Positions 1 to 10,900 of a DNA stretch of 64,000 nt are shown here, piece by piece. Origin of the DNA: an uncultured bacterium (lineage in GTDB: Bacteria > Bacteroidota > Bacteroidia > Chitinophagales > Chitinophagaceae); contig CAIXLY010000035.1 in the NCBI GenBank assembly GCA_903920455.1, positions 1-64,000 of the forward strand. Direction: 5' to 3'. A model generated the notes under the pieces. The model made no database searches. It had not been told where the DNA came from and was given only the letters and a program-made list of their open reading frames with translations. The number at the start of each line of letters is the position of its first letter. Within the stretch, counting starts at the first letter, position 1. The position numbers and the translations under genes were made by a program.

Positions 1-94
1 AGAAGCCGTGAAAATAACGGAAAAAAAACGATGCAAAAACCTTTTTAAGCGAAAGCGCTGTTAATAACTTCAGTGCGTACTAAAGTTGGGCGAC

Positions 95-2428
95 ATGAAA
101 TGTGGGAAGATGGTTGTTATGGGAGTATTTCAGTTTTTATCCTTGCTTTTAAATGAAGCAGATGCGCAAAAAAGATGGGATGGTGAAGCTGGAGATGGAT
201 CATGGAACTCTGAAACCAACTGGTCTCCCAATGGGGTGCCTGATAGTACTGACTTATTACTATTTGACAACTTCATCATCCCAATTTCCTACACCATTAC
301 GCTACCCTCAGGAGCCAATCAAATCAAGTTAAGTGCACTGAGTATTCAGCCTTTCCCGGGCCAGTCCATCACCCTGATAATACCAGAAACCAATACAGCC
401 GTTCCAGCAATCAACCTGAGTTCCGCCCAGCAGTCCATCACCATCTGCAACAGAGGCAACTTAATCAACAGAAGCGGTGCCGTTGCAGGCAATACCATTC
501 AAATGAACGGCAAAATAAGAATTGAAAATGGGGGAAAATATAGTCACCAGACCCTAAGAGGCAACGCCTATATCATCACAAAAAACGAAGTGGTTGCTGG
601 CACCGAACTGGGAACAATTGAATTTGATGTGCCAGGTGCAGCATCCTACCCGATTTCTGTTTCAGGCAAACAATATGGAAGCCTGCATCTCATTTCAAGT
701 ACACAAGAAAAAAGAAATTATTTAGGGAGTGGCAACAATGACCTAACGATTAGGGGAAACCTGATGGTTGAGGGAAGCACTCAATTCAATTCAACACTCA
801 ATAGCAACATCTATATAAACGGCAACCTTAGTATATCCGGTACACTTTCACTAAGTCCATCTGTGGCCGACACTACCAACCGAGAACTGATATTCTTGGG
901 CGACTCTTCCAGCTTTTTTTCTACCGGTAGCTTAGTGCTCGGAGCGCATTTCAGAAACATTCGAATACAGAAAGGAACACTATGGCTGAAGTCTGCTATC
1001 CGCTTCAGTCATGCCAGCTCCGCATTTATTGTTGGCTCTTCCGCTCGGGTGATGCTCGATACAACATGCATTGTTGGAGAGGGACTCTTTAAAAGCGATA
1101 GCGCTGCAGTCTTGGGCATCGCTTCCCCTGATGGCATTTCAGTAGACTCATCAAAGGGTAATATTCGAACAGCTCAACAAGTGTTTAGTCCAAAAACATC
1201 GTTCATGTTCTACGGCGATCAAGAGCAGGTAAGCGGGACTGGCTATCCCTCATCTGTTTCCTCACTTGAAATCAACAAGACAAATGGCAATCTGCGACTA
1301 ACGTCGCCACTTGAGATTAGCGATAGCCTGCGATTATCAAGCGGCAGGATCCTGAGTTCAATCGAGAGTCCGCTTTATCTCACCGGCATCATCTGTGCTG
1401 ACGGAATCAATCAATATGGATGGGCCGGCGGAAACAACAAGAGCTTTATTGACGGCCCCTTCAGATCAAAATCAACCATACAAGGAGAGGCCTATTTTCC
1501 AATTGGCAAGAATGAAGTTTTTGCACCACTCAAGATTCAGTTTAAAAATGGCATTAGCGGAGAACTTGAAGTAGAATATCATAATACTACAACAGCAATA
1601 AACAACAAGCTGTTGCTACCTCCACTCAAATCGATAAACAACAAAGAATACTGGGATATAAAATCAACTTCGCAGTTAGATACAACGAGCGCCAACGAAT
1701 CCATCATATTAAGCCTAAGGCCAACGCATCATTACAACACAACCAACCATCCGTTTATTGTAAGGGCCGATTCACTAAAGGGTGAATGGAGTTTGCTGGC
1801 AAACTCAGCTTATGATTCATTATCCTCAACCATAGCATCTGCAATGTACTTAAGGGATGGAGTCTATTCGACAGGTAGCATGCAAGAAGAAATTCTCGGG
1901 GCACAACGCATAAATTTATCATTTAAAAAAGACAAACAACAAGCAACACTAGAATGGAATATCCAGGACCACATCTTGGAAAAATTTATCATAGAAAAGA
2001 GTGCCGATGCAATAAAGTTCAACGCGATAGGACAGCACGATGTAGCAATGAATCAGACTGAGAGAAGATTCATCAGAAAAATCAATCTCGATGAAAATCA
2101 AGACGCATACTTCAGAATAGAGGGAATTGATGTACTAGATAAACAAGTTCTTTCAAACGTTGTATTCATTAGAGGCCAGAAAAATTTCAGCCTCCTTTAT
2201 CCAAACCCTACATCGAAAGAACTGACGATAAGAATGTCGGATCAAATAAAAAGAAGAAAAGCTGATATTCAAGTGATGGATAACTTCGGAAGAGCAATCC
2301 CTATAAGCATCTTATTCAACAACAATTTGATGAAAATAAATATTGCCCACTTGGCTAGAGGCCTGTATCGGCTGATTGTAATTGCTGATGGGAAAAAGGA
2401 AGTATACCCCTTTATAAAAAGTAACTAG
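95..2428 (+). CDS. Secreted/cell-surface protein with C-terminal type IX secretion (T9SS type A) sorting domain
   Basis: ORF 86..2428 (in-frame ATG at 95 gives a better signal peptide); C-terminus 'LLYPNPTSKELTIRMS...GLYRLIVIADGKKEVYPFIKSN' is typical of a T9SS CTD. Confidence 0.8.
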   Translation: MKCGKMVVMGVFQFLSLLLNEADAQKRWDGEAGDGSWNSETNWSPNGVPDSTDLLLFDNFIIPISYTITLPSGANQIKLSALSIQPFPGQSITLIIPETNTAVPAINLSSAQQSITICNRGNLINRSGAVAGNTIQMNGKIRIENGGKYSHQTLRGNAYIITKNEVVAGTELGTIEFDVPGAASYPISVSGKQYGSLHLISSTQEKRNYLGSGNNDLTIRGNLMVEGSTQFNSTLNSNIYINGNLSISGTLSLSPSVADTTNRELIFLGDSSSFFSTGSLVLGAHFRNIRIQKGTLWLKSAIRFSHASSAFIVGSSARVMLDTTCIVGEGLFKSDSAAVLGIASPDGISVDSSKGNIRTAQQVFSPKTSFMFYGDQEQVSGTGYPSSVSSLEINKTNGNLRLTSPLEISDSLRLSSGRILSSIESPLYLTGIICADGINQYGWAGGNNKSFIDGPFRSKSTIQGEAYFPIGKNEVFAPLKIQFKNGISGELEVEYHNTTTAINNKLLLPPLKSINNKEYWDIKSTSQLDTTSANESIILSLRPTHHYNTTNHPFIVRADSLKGEWSLLANSAYDSLSSTIASAMYLRDGVYSTGSMQEEILGAQRINLSFKKDKQQATLEWNIQDHILEKFIIEKSADAIKFNAIGQHDVAMNQTERRFIRKINLDENQDAYFRIEGIDVLDKQVLSNVVFIRGQKNFSLLYPNPTSKELTIRMSDQIKRRKADIQVMDNFGRAIPISILFNNNLMKINIAHLARGLYRLIVIADGKKEVYPFIKSN

Positions 2429-2778
2429 ACCGAAAAACTTTCACCACATGCACAAGTTCTGCTTGCATTTGGATTCATAAAATGAAATCCCTTTCCGTCA
2501 AGTCCGTCTGAATATTCAAGGGTTGTGCTGAATAAATATAAAACACTCTTTCTATCCGTTACCAACTTTACATTCTTGTCTTCAAACACCTGATCACCAG
2601 CTTTGATCTCATTGTCAAAATCCATTTTATACGTAAGGCCAGAGCAGCCACCGCTCACTACGCTTACCCTGACAAAATAATCTTCTCCCCTTCCTTCTTG
2701 AGCAAGAAGGTCGATTACCCTTGCCTTGGCTTTGTCGCTGATGAAAATCCCACTCATCATTGTTGTCGCTTCCATCAT
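2425..2778 (-). CDS. Iron-sulfur cluster assembly accessory protein (IscA/HesB/ErpA family)
   Basis: VSGGCSGLTYKM and ...SRTCACGESF motifs; adjacent to cysteine desulfurase. Confidence 0.93.
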   Translation of the reverse strand: MMEATTMMSGIFISDKAKARVIDLLAQEGRGEDYFVRVSVVSGGCSGLTYKMDFDNEIKAGDQVFEDKNVKLVTDRKSVLYLFSTTLEYSDGLDGKGFHFMNPNASRTCACGESFSV

Positions 2779-2811
2779 TCTACATTTAGATTACAAAGTT
2801 ATGCATTCTCA

Positions 2812-4068
2812 TCAACTTGCGGGATGATGCCATCCGGGTACCCTTTCAAGATTTCCCTTTTTGAACAATTGCCATGTCATGCTCTCCTCTCGAAGTTGCC
2901 TTATGGAGGAAATGACATGATTCAAAGCTTTGTTAAAATCATCTGTAGAAGTAAAGCGCCCGAAAGAGAAGCGTACTGTTGCCATGGCCTGTTGATCACC
3001 TAATCCCATTGCTACGAGCACATGAGAAGGCTTCCCTGTTGCAGAGGAACAAGCGGCGCCAGAAGAGACACAAAGCAATTCGTTTAGTTTAGACAACAAG
3101 GGCGGCCCCTCTAAACACCTGAAAGAGATGGAAGAAACCCCAGGCAGCCTATTCATTTGCTGGCCATTGATAACAACATCACCAAGTTCCAACAGGCTAA
3201 TTTCGAAAGCAGCAACCAAGGCATCCATTTGTTCCTGATGCGATACCATATCCTGAACAGCAAACTCCAGTGCATTTGCCATCCCAACAATTCCTGGGAC
3301 ATTTAATGTTCCCCCTCTGATTCCGTATTCTTGTCCGCCGCCATGCAACAGGGGCATGACATGAAAGGGTCTATGTTTCTTATTGATATATAACCCGCCA
3401 ACTCCCTTCGGACCATAAAACTTATGTCCTGAAAAAGCCAGCAGATCAATATTCAGCGCTTGAAGATCAATCGGCAATTTACCAACGGTCTGCGTTGCAT
3501 CACAGAAAAAAACAACACCTGCATCCCTACAGATATCGCCTATACTTTTAACATCATGGATGACACCCGTTTCATTATTGGCGTGCATGATGGCGACCAT
3601 GACCGTGTCTTTGGTAATGGCATCTCTCAGCTGGTTCAAATCCAATGCGCCCTCATGATTCACTGGAAGAATTGTAACTGCGCAGCCCTTGGTTTCCAAC
3701 TCCCTACATACTTCCAAGACTGCACTGTGTTCAGTAGCACAGGTAATGATGTGATGCCTTGCAGTTGAAGCAGCAGGCAATATGCTTTTTAGTGCAGTGT
3801 TGACGGATTCGGTAGCACCTGAAGTAAATACGATTTCTTCTTCAGCAGCATGTAACAGGCGTGCAATGGTCTGTCTTGAATGATCAACTGCGCTCCCTGC
3901 TGCTCTGCCAAAAGAATGGACGATGGCAGAGGGGCTTCCATAATGCGTTGTCATGTAGGGCCACATGATTTCTGCTACCCTTGGATCACAAGGCGTTGTA
4001 GAGAGGTGGTCAAGATAAATGCGATTGTCCAAGTATTGATAAATGAATTGTAAATTTATGGCTTCCAA
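2812..4068 (-). CDS. iscS: Cysteine desulfurase (IscS/NifS family)
   Basis: YLDHLSTTPCDPRV, HANNETGVIHDV, SGHKFYGPKGVGGLY, SSGAACSS motifs. Confidence 0.93.
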   Translation of the reverse strand: MEAINLQFIYQYLDNRIYLDHLSTTPCDPRVAEIMWPYMTTHYGSPSAIVHSFGRAAGSAVDHSRQTIARLLHAAEEEIVFTSGATESVNTALKSILPAASTARHHIITCATEHSAVLEVCRELETKGCAVTILPVNHEGALDLNQLRDAITKDTVMVAIMHANNETGVIHDVKSIGDICRDAGVVFFCDATQTVGKLPIDLQALNIDLLAFSGHKFYGPKGVGGLYINKKHRPFHVMPLLHGGGQEYGIRGGTLNVPGIVGMANALEFAVQDMVSHQEQMDALVAAFEISLLELGDVVINGQQMNRLPGVSSISFRCLEGPPLLSKLNELLCVSSGAACSSATGKPSHVLVAMGLGDQQAMATVRFSFGRFTSTDDFNKALNHVISSIRQLREESMTWQLFKKGNLERVPGWHHPAS

Positions 4069-4107
4069 GGAAGAAACTCGTTCTCAGGTACACAAGAAAA
4101 CTTAATT

Positions 4108-4518
4108 ATGAATAAGATAGAACATATTGGCGTGGCGGTTCGTTCTTTGTCGCTATCCATCCCCTTATTTGAAAAGCTATTAGGTACCCCTTGTTACAAA
4201 ACCGAATTTGTACTGTCTGAAAAAGTGAATACCGCCTTTTTTAAAACAGGCGAGAGCAAGATTGAGCTCTTGGAAAGCATGGAGCCCGATGGCGTGATAT
4301 CAAACTTTGTTGAAAAAAATGGCGAAGGCATGCACCATATTGCATTTGAGGTAGATGATTTGCAGGCGGAGATAGAAAGACTTAAAGCAGAAGGATTTAA
4401 ATTCATTAATGAAGAGCCTAAGCGAGGTGCTGACAATAAGATGGTTTGTTTTCTTCACCCCAAAACCACCAATGGGATGCTCGTGGAAATTTGCCAACAG
4501 GTCTTGCCAGCACAGTAG
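4108..4518 (+). CDS. mce: Methylmalonyl-CoA epimerase
   Basis: MNKIEHIGVAVRSL...GEGMHHIAFEVDD...; vicinal oxygen chelate fold, 136 aa. Confidence 0.9.
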   Translation: MNKIEHIGVAVRSLSLSIPLFEKLLGTPCYKTEFVLSEKVNTAFFKTGESKIELLESMEPDGVISNFVEKNGEGMHHIAFEVDDLQAEIERLKAEGFKFINEEPKRGADNKMVCFLHPKTTNGMLVEICQQVLPAQ

Positions 4519-5235
4519 TTACGATATGATATTCAGCTTTTCAGCAGCAAGTTGGGCAGCAAGTTGACTGGCATCTTTTTTATTAAACGCCTTACCTTCT
4601 GCAATAATTTCACCATCAACTACTGCCGCTACAGTAAATAAACGCCTGCCATTTTCAATTTTTTCTTCCAGCGTTTCAAACTCCAGCAAGCGTCCATTTC
4701 GGTTGGCCCAGGTATAGAGTTTGTTCTTCTTATTGATTTCAGCGGTCTCCAAGTCTTCCATAAACATATGTGGAAGAATCATTTTTTTTAAGACCCATTG
4801 CTTGGTTTTGATATACCCACAATCGATGTATACTGCGCCAATCAAGGCCTCCAGCGCGTTCCCAAAAATCTGGCTAGACCTGAGGGATCCATCACTTCTA
4901 TTAAAAGAAGTGATTTTTTTCAACCCCATTTTTATGGCAATGTCGTTCAGTATTTGCCTGTTCACCATCTTGCTTCTCATCTCAGTGAGAAAGCCTTCCC
5001 CTTTGTATGGGTATTTCATGAAAAGAAAGTCTGCGATGACACTGCCGAGAATAGCATCGCCAAGGTATTCGAGTCTTTCATTATTGTCCGTTGCTCTCTC
5101 TTTGACAGAACGATGGGAAAGTGCAGCAACATATAGGCTAATCCTGTCAGGTGCAAAACCAAGTACGTTGCACAGCTGATTCAGAAAATCTTTTTTTTGT
5201 CTGCTGCTAAAAATATATTTGATCCTATAAAACAA
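4519..5235 (-). CDS. rnc: Ribonuclease III
   Basis: NERLEYLGDAILG signature plus C-terminal dsRBD; acpP-fabF-rnc gene order. Confidence 0.95.
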   Translation of the reverse strand: MFYRIKYIFSSRQKKDFLNQLCNVLGFAPDRISLYVAALSHRSVKERATDNNERLEYLGDAILGSVIADFLFMKYPYKGEGFLTEMRSKMVNRQILNDIAIKMGLKKITSFNRSDGSLRSSQIFGNALEALIGAVYIDCGYIKTKQWVLKKMILPHMFMEDLETAEINKKNKLYTWANRNGRLLEFETLEEKIENGRRLFTVAAVVDGEIIAEGKAFNKKDASQLAAQLAAEKLNIIS

Positions 5236-5294
5236 GCAGTGAGATTTGTCGTTTGGGGAATTCCGGACAGTAGGCTTTTCCGGAATGAATGCAA

Positions 5295-6545
5295 TTAAAG
5301 ATACTTCTTTACAATGAGAGAAGCATTATGACCACCAAAACCAAAGGTGTTGCTGAGTGCTGCCCTTACAGTTCTTTTCTTTGGTTTCCAGAAGGTGAAG
5401 TCAAGCTTTGGATCTAGTCCATCATCATCTGTAAAATGGTTGATTGTTGGAGGAATGAGATCGTGCATTACGGAATAGGTACATGCAATTGCCTCGATCA
5501 CTCCCGCTGAGCCAAGAAGGTGGCCAGTCATTGATTTTGTAGAACTAATATTGAGATTGTAGGCATGTTCACCAAATACACCAAGGATTGCTTTGGTTTC
5601 AGCGATATCACCCAGTGGGGTTGATGTACCATGGACATTGATGTAATCGATATCTTCAGGCGTCATTTGTGCTTCCTCAAGGGATGCCCGCATAACATTC
5701 AGTGCACCGAGCCCTTCGGGATGTGGCGCAGTAATATGGTATGCATCAGCCGTTGCGCCGCCTCCAGCAATCTCTGCGTAGATGGTTGCGCCCCTGCGTA
5801 TGGCGTGTTCAAGTTCTTCGAGTATCAAGGTACCGCTACCTTCACCCATTACAAATCCATCACGGTCTTTATCAAAGGGTCTTGATGCAGTTTTGGGATC
5901 ATCGTTTCGCTCACTGAGTGCCTTCATCGCGTTGAATCCGGCTACACCAGCATCACAAATCACTGCTTCGCTTCCGCCCGCGACCATGATGTCTGCTTTT
6001 CCAAGCCTGATATAATGAGAGGCCTCAATAACTGCATGTGTTGAAGATGCGCAGGCGCTGACTACTGCGAAATTGGGACCACGAAATCCATGTCGCATAG
6101 AGATATGACCAGCTGCGATATCCAAAATCATTTTGGGAATGAAGAAGGGGTTGAAGCGTGGAGTTCCATCACCCCGTGCATAATTCATTACTTCTTCTTG
6201 GAAAGTAAGTAATCCGCCGATTCCACTAGAAAAAATAACACCAACCCGATCAGGATTGACATTTTCTTTGGTGATACCCGCGTGCTTTATGGCTTCATCG
6301 CTTGAAACAAGTGCGAGCTGTGCAAAACGATCGATTTTCCGTGCTTCCTTCTTGTCTAGGTAGTCAACCGGATCGAATCCCTTTACTTCGCAGGCAAACC
6401 TTGTCTTGAACTTTGATGAATCAAAGAGTGTGATATTGTCAGCACCAGATATACCAGAGACTAACCCATCCCAGAAAGCCTGAGCAGTATTGCCAATGGG
6501 GGTTATTGCCCCTATTCCGGTGATGACTACTCTTTTCAGTTCCAT
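5295..6545 (-). CDS. fabF: Beta-ketoacyl-ACP synthase II
   Basis: KRVVITGIGAITPIG, VSACASSTHA, HGTSTPLGD, GHLLGSAGV, NTFGFGGHNA; likely ATG at 6545 (MELKRVV). Confidence 0.96.
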   Translation of the reverse strand: MELKRVVITGIGAITPIGNTAQAFWDGLVSGISGADNITLFDSSKFKTRFACEVKGFDPVDYLDKKEARKIDRFAQLALVSSDEAIKHAGITKENVNPDRVGVIFSSGIGGLLTFQEEVMNYARGDGTPRFNPFFIPKMILDIAAGHISMRHGFRGPNFAVVSACASSTHAVIEASHYIRLGKADIMVAGGSEAVICDAGVAGFNAMKALSERNDDPKTASRPFDKDRDGFVMGEGSGTLILEELEHAIRRGATIYAEIAGGGATADAYHITAPHPEGLGALNVMRASLEEAQMTPEDIDYINVHGTSTPLGDIAETKAILGVFGEHAYNLNISSTKSMTGHLLGSAGVIEAIACTYSVMHDLIPPTINHFTDDDGLDPKLDFTFWKPKKRTVRAALSNTFGFGGHNASLIVKKYL

Positions 6546-6578
6546 ATGTGACGTGTACAATAAAGGGAGGGCCCTAGA

Positions 6579-6815
6579 TTATTTCGCGTGTTCCTCCAAA
6601 TAAGTTACAGCCTGGCCAACAGTGGTGATGGTTTCAGCTTGCTCATCAGGGATGGAAATATTGAATTCCTTTTCGAATTCCATGATCAGTTCAACAGTGT
6701 CCAGAGAATCTGCACCGAGATCGTTTGTAAAAGAAGCTTCAGGAGTTACCTCGTTCTCTTCAACACCGAGTTTGTCAACAATAATTTTCTTTACTCTTGT
6801 TGCAATGTCTGACAT
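6579..6815 (-). CDS. acpP: Acyl carrier protein
   Basis: [17 protein letters not shown] phosphopantetheine site. Confidence 0.97.
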   Translation of the reverse strand: MSDIATRVKKIIVDKLGVEENEVTPEASFTNDLGADSLDTVELIMEFEKEFNISIPDEQAETITTVGQAVTYLEEHAK

Positions 6816-7040
6816 GATTTTATTTTTTGGTTTATTGTCTGCAAAATTAAACTATTTAGAGTAAAAACCATTGTTCAAGGCAATTTCTATGTAATTATTT
6901 TCCGAGATAAAACTGCCTTAACTCATTGATAATCAGATGAAAAAATGACAACAAGCAAAAAACTTATAATAGGGGGCCGATTTTGATCAAAAAAATATCC
7001 ATTCAAGTATAGGATTGCAGCAATTAATCTAATTTGTAGA

Positions 7041-7472
7041 ATGGCAATTAAAGTCATAGAACACGGAACTTCAGCGTACCATGAAATGGTTGCGTTGAGG
7101 ATGGAAATTCTTCGCAAGCCACTGGGGCTAACCTTCAGCACTGATGAATTGGATAAAGAAAAGAAAGATTTGTTGATTGGCGCCTATGAAGAGGATACGC
7201 TTCTTGCCTGCTGCATTTTAACACCTTTATCAAGGAACAGCTATAAACTCAGACAGATGGCTGTTCATCAGAAAATGCAAAGGCTGGGTATAGGTGCTGC
7301 CATGATGCATTTTGCAGAAAACGTTGCAAGAGATGCAGGCTTCAATTCAATAATCATCAATGCGCGTAAAACAGCAATTGGCTTTTATGAAAAAATGGGA
7401 TACGCCATTCATCGCAACGAGTTCATTGAAGTTGGTCTACCCCATGTGGAAATGCAAAAAAAGTTAATCTAG
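7041..7472 (+). CDS. GNAT family N-acetyltransferase
   Basis: QMAVHQKMQRLGIGAAMMHFAE acetyl-CoA binding motif; 143 aa. Confidence 0.88.
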   Translation: MAIKVIEHGTSAYHEMVALRMEILRKPLGLTFSTDELDKEKKDLLIGAYEEDTLLACCILTPLSRNSYKLRQMAVHQKMQRLGIGAAMMHFAENVARDAGFNSIIINARKTAIGFYEKMGYAIHRNEFIEVGLPHVEMQKKLI

Positions 7473-7948
7473 GACTTTCCGATTCCCTTTCTAAATATCC
7501 TTCTTGCCTCATCCAGCATTTCCTCTTGGGCAAATGCATCTTTTGGAATTAGGAAAAAGGTCTTGCTGTCAAAATACAAATGGAAGAATCCTGGTGTTTC
7601 ATAATACGATGAGAACTCTCTCCAGGCCCAGCTCTGCTGGCCAGTTGCAGTACTAATAAAAAAATGATCCTCTTCTATTGAAACATTAAACTGATCCCTA
7701 AAGGTTTTACTTTTCTTATAAATGAGCGCTGGCAACCATATCCAGAATGCGCCCATCATGGTAATCCACAGCACAGAGCTCATCAGGAAGGGAAGTGGAG
7801 ATATCAATTTGAAGCCATAGAGTATTACGGCCAACAGGGCAAACACATTGACCAGTATCATCATCAACTTGATCTCTCTCCTAGAAATGAAATGGTACCG
7901 CAGAGCCTGCAGTACCTTTCCTTTATTGTAAGTTATTTCGACTTTCAC
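7469..7948 (-). CDS. YcxB-like membrane protein
   Basis: Two TM segments followed by a YcxB-like C-terminal domain; GTG start at 7948 (VKVEITYNKGKV) avoids the 76-bp overlap with nrdJ implied by the long ORF 7469..8032. Confidence 0.6.
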   Translation of the reverse strand: MKVEITYNKGKVLQALRYHFISRREIKLMMILVNVFALLAVILYGFKLISPLPFLMSSVLWITMMGAFWIWLPALIYKKSKTFRDQFNVSIEEDHFFISTATGQQSWAWREFSSYYETPGFFHLYFDSKTFFLIPKDAFAQEEMLDEARRIFRKGIGKS

Positions 7949-7956
7949 GTGAGCAA

Positions 7957-10900
7957 TTAGCTGCAACCCATACTGTTTCCACAGTTGAGGCATTTGTAAC
8001 AGGTTCCGCTTCTTACTGTGATGTGTCCGCAAGTATTACATGCAGGCGCATCACTTTGCATGCTCTTCATGAATTCTTGAGTACTGTTCTCAGCCCTTAC
8101 TGCCTGCGGTGCCTTTTGTGCTTTGGGTGCAGGAGCAGCGCCCGGGGTTGGTGCAACTACCCGAACATCAGAAAGTTCAGGCTTTGAATCACTTTCAAAG
8201 CGGGGCATTTCAGTAGCATCCCACTCATCCTTTCCTGTATTCATCACTTCTGGCTTGTCCAACACATGAACCAGGTCAGTACGGTTCAAATACTCGTAAG
8301 CAAGGCAGCGGAATACGAAGTCAACGATGGAGGTAGTTGACTTAATATTTGGATGGTCTACCATACCTGAAGGTTCAAACTTGGTAAACACAAACTTCTC
8401 TACAAACTCTTCTAATGGAACACCATATTGAAGACCAACTGAAACTGCAATGGCAAAGCTGTTCATCAAGCTGCGAAGGGTTGATCCCTCTTTGGCAAGA
8501 TCGATAAATATTTCACCAAGGGTTTGGTCGTTATACTCTCCGGTGCGCAAGAAAATTGCTTGTCCGTTGATTTTTGCTTTCTGTGTGAATCCCCTTCTCT
8601 TTGCAGGAAGTTTTTTACGCTCAACAATTCTTGAAAGCTGACGCTTCAATTTTGTATCAGGTGAGGCGTGCATTCTTTTTTGTAATTCGTCCAACAACTC
8701 ATCTACGGTAAGTTTGCTTACATCAAGGAATGGACTATCAGCAGAGACTGCAGCTTCTTCAGCTTTTTCCTCATCAGTAACCTTGCTATCGCTTTTATTG
8801 CTGAGTGGTTGACTAAGCTTTGAACCATCGCGGTAGAGTGCACAAGCTTTCAAACCAAGTTCCCAGCTAAGGAGGTAGCTATCGGCAATTTCAGCGATTG
8901 TTGCCTCGTTCGGAAGGTTGATGGTTTTAGAGATGGCGCCGCTGATGAATGGTTGCGTTGCTCCCATCATGCGGATATGGCCATGTGCATGAATATAGCG
9001 CTCTCCTTTTTTGCCGCATTTGTTTGCGCAATCAAAAACAGGATAGTGTTCTGGTTTAAGGTGTGGAGCACCTTCGACCGTCATGGTGCCACAAACAAAA
9101 TCATTGGCTGCATCAATTTCAGAACCCTTGAAACCAAGTGCCTGAAGCATGTTCCATTCGAAGTTGAAGTACTGCTCAGGTTTGAATCCAAGGCGCTGCA
9201 AACACTCTTCGCCCAATGCATACACATTGAATACAAAACCAACCTCAAATGCAGAAACAACTGCTTCATCAAGTTTTTTGATTTCGCTGGCAATAAATCC
9301 TTTCTCACTCAACACTTCGTGGTTGATGAATGGAGCGCCGGCGAAAGAACCAGAACCAACCGCGTATTTGATGATAGCGTCTTGTTCTGCTTCAGAATAT
9401 TTAAGGTTCGCAAGTGCTTGCGGAACCGATTGGTTGATGATTTTAAAATAACCACCACCAGAAAGTTTCTTGAATTTAACAAGTGCGAAGTCAGGCTCAA
9501 CACCAGTGGTGTCGCAATCCATAACCAATCCAATTGTTCCTGTTGGTGCAATAACGGTTGATTGCGCATTGCGGTAGCCATATTGCTCACCCAGTTCTAC
9601 TGCATCATCCCAGGCCTTGCATGCTGCCTTAAGGAGGTAATCAGGGCAATCTTTCGCCTTGATCCCTTGTGGCTTAATGCTTAGACCAACATAAGCCTGA
9701 TCTGCATCGTAAGCTGCAGCGCGGTGGTTTCTCATCACCTTAAGCATGTGCTCACTATTCTCTTTGTATCTAGGGAATGGACCATGTATTTTAGCAATCT
9801 CAGCAGATGTCTTGTATGAAATACCGGTCATGATTGCTGTAATAGCCCCTGCAATTCCTCTCGCCTCATCACTATCATATGGAATACCACTCACCATCAA
9901 CATGCTACCAAGATTAGCATAACCAAGTCCAAGTGTTCGATAGTCGTAGCTGAGCTGAGCAACTTCTTTACTTGGGAACTGTGCCATTAACACTGAAATC
10001 TCAAGAACGGTCGTCCACAACCTTACTGAATATTCAAAACCTTTTACATCAAATGAGTTATCAGACTCATTGAAGAACTTCCTAAGGTTTGCAGAAGCGA
10101 GGTTACATGCGGTGTTATCAAGGAACATGTACTCACTACAAGGGTTTGAAGCCCTGATTCTTCCACCTTCCGGACAAGTATGCCATTCATTGATGGTTGT
10201 ATCATATTGAGTTCCCGGATCTGCACAACGCCAAGCAGCATAAGCAATTTTATCCCACAATGCTTTTGCAGATATTTTCTTCATCACTCGGCCATCCATT
10301 CTTCCGGTAAGTTCCCAATCCTCACCTGCAGCAAGTTTCTCAAAAAATGCATTCGGTATCCTTACTGAGTTATTGGAGTTTTGTCCACTTACTGTCTTGT
10401 ATGCTTCCCCTTCGTAATCACTTGCATAACCTGCAGCAATAAGCGCAGCTACTTTTTTCTCCTCCTCCACTTTCCAGTCAATAAATTGCTCAATCTCAGG
10501 ATGATCAAGGTCTAGACAAACCATTTTAGCCGCACGGCGGGTTGTTCCACCACTTTTAATGGCTCCTGCTGCACGGTCGCCTATTCTCAAGAAGCTCATC
10601 AATCCAGATGAAGTTCCGCCTCCGCTTAATTTTTCACCTTCGCCACGCATGTTGGAGAAATTTGTTCCAACACCTGAACCATATTTAAAGATCCTGGCCT
10701 CACGAACCCAGAGGTCCATGATACCGCCTTCGTTTACAAGATCATCTTCAACACTGAGAATGAAACAAGCATGTGGCTGAGGACGCTCATAAGCAGAAGT
10801 GGATTTTTTCAACTGACCATCCAATTGGTCTACATAATAGTGTCCTTGTGGCTTGCCCTTGATGCCATAGCTTTCATGCAAACCAGTATTGAACCACTGT

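Noticed and set aside
4721-5179. 152-aa plus-strand ORF antisense to rnc
   Set aside because: Overlaps conserved RNase III coding region on the other strand.
8953-9561. 202-aa plus-strand ORF antisense to nrdJ
   Set aside because: Lies entirely antisense to highly conserved nrdJ; no recognisable domain.
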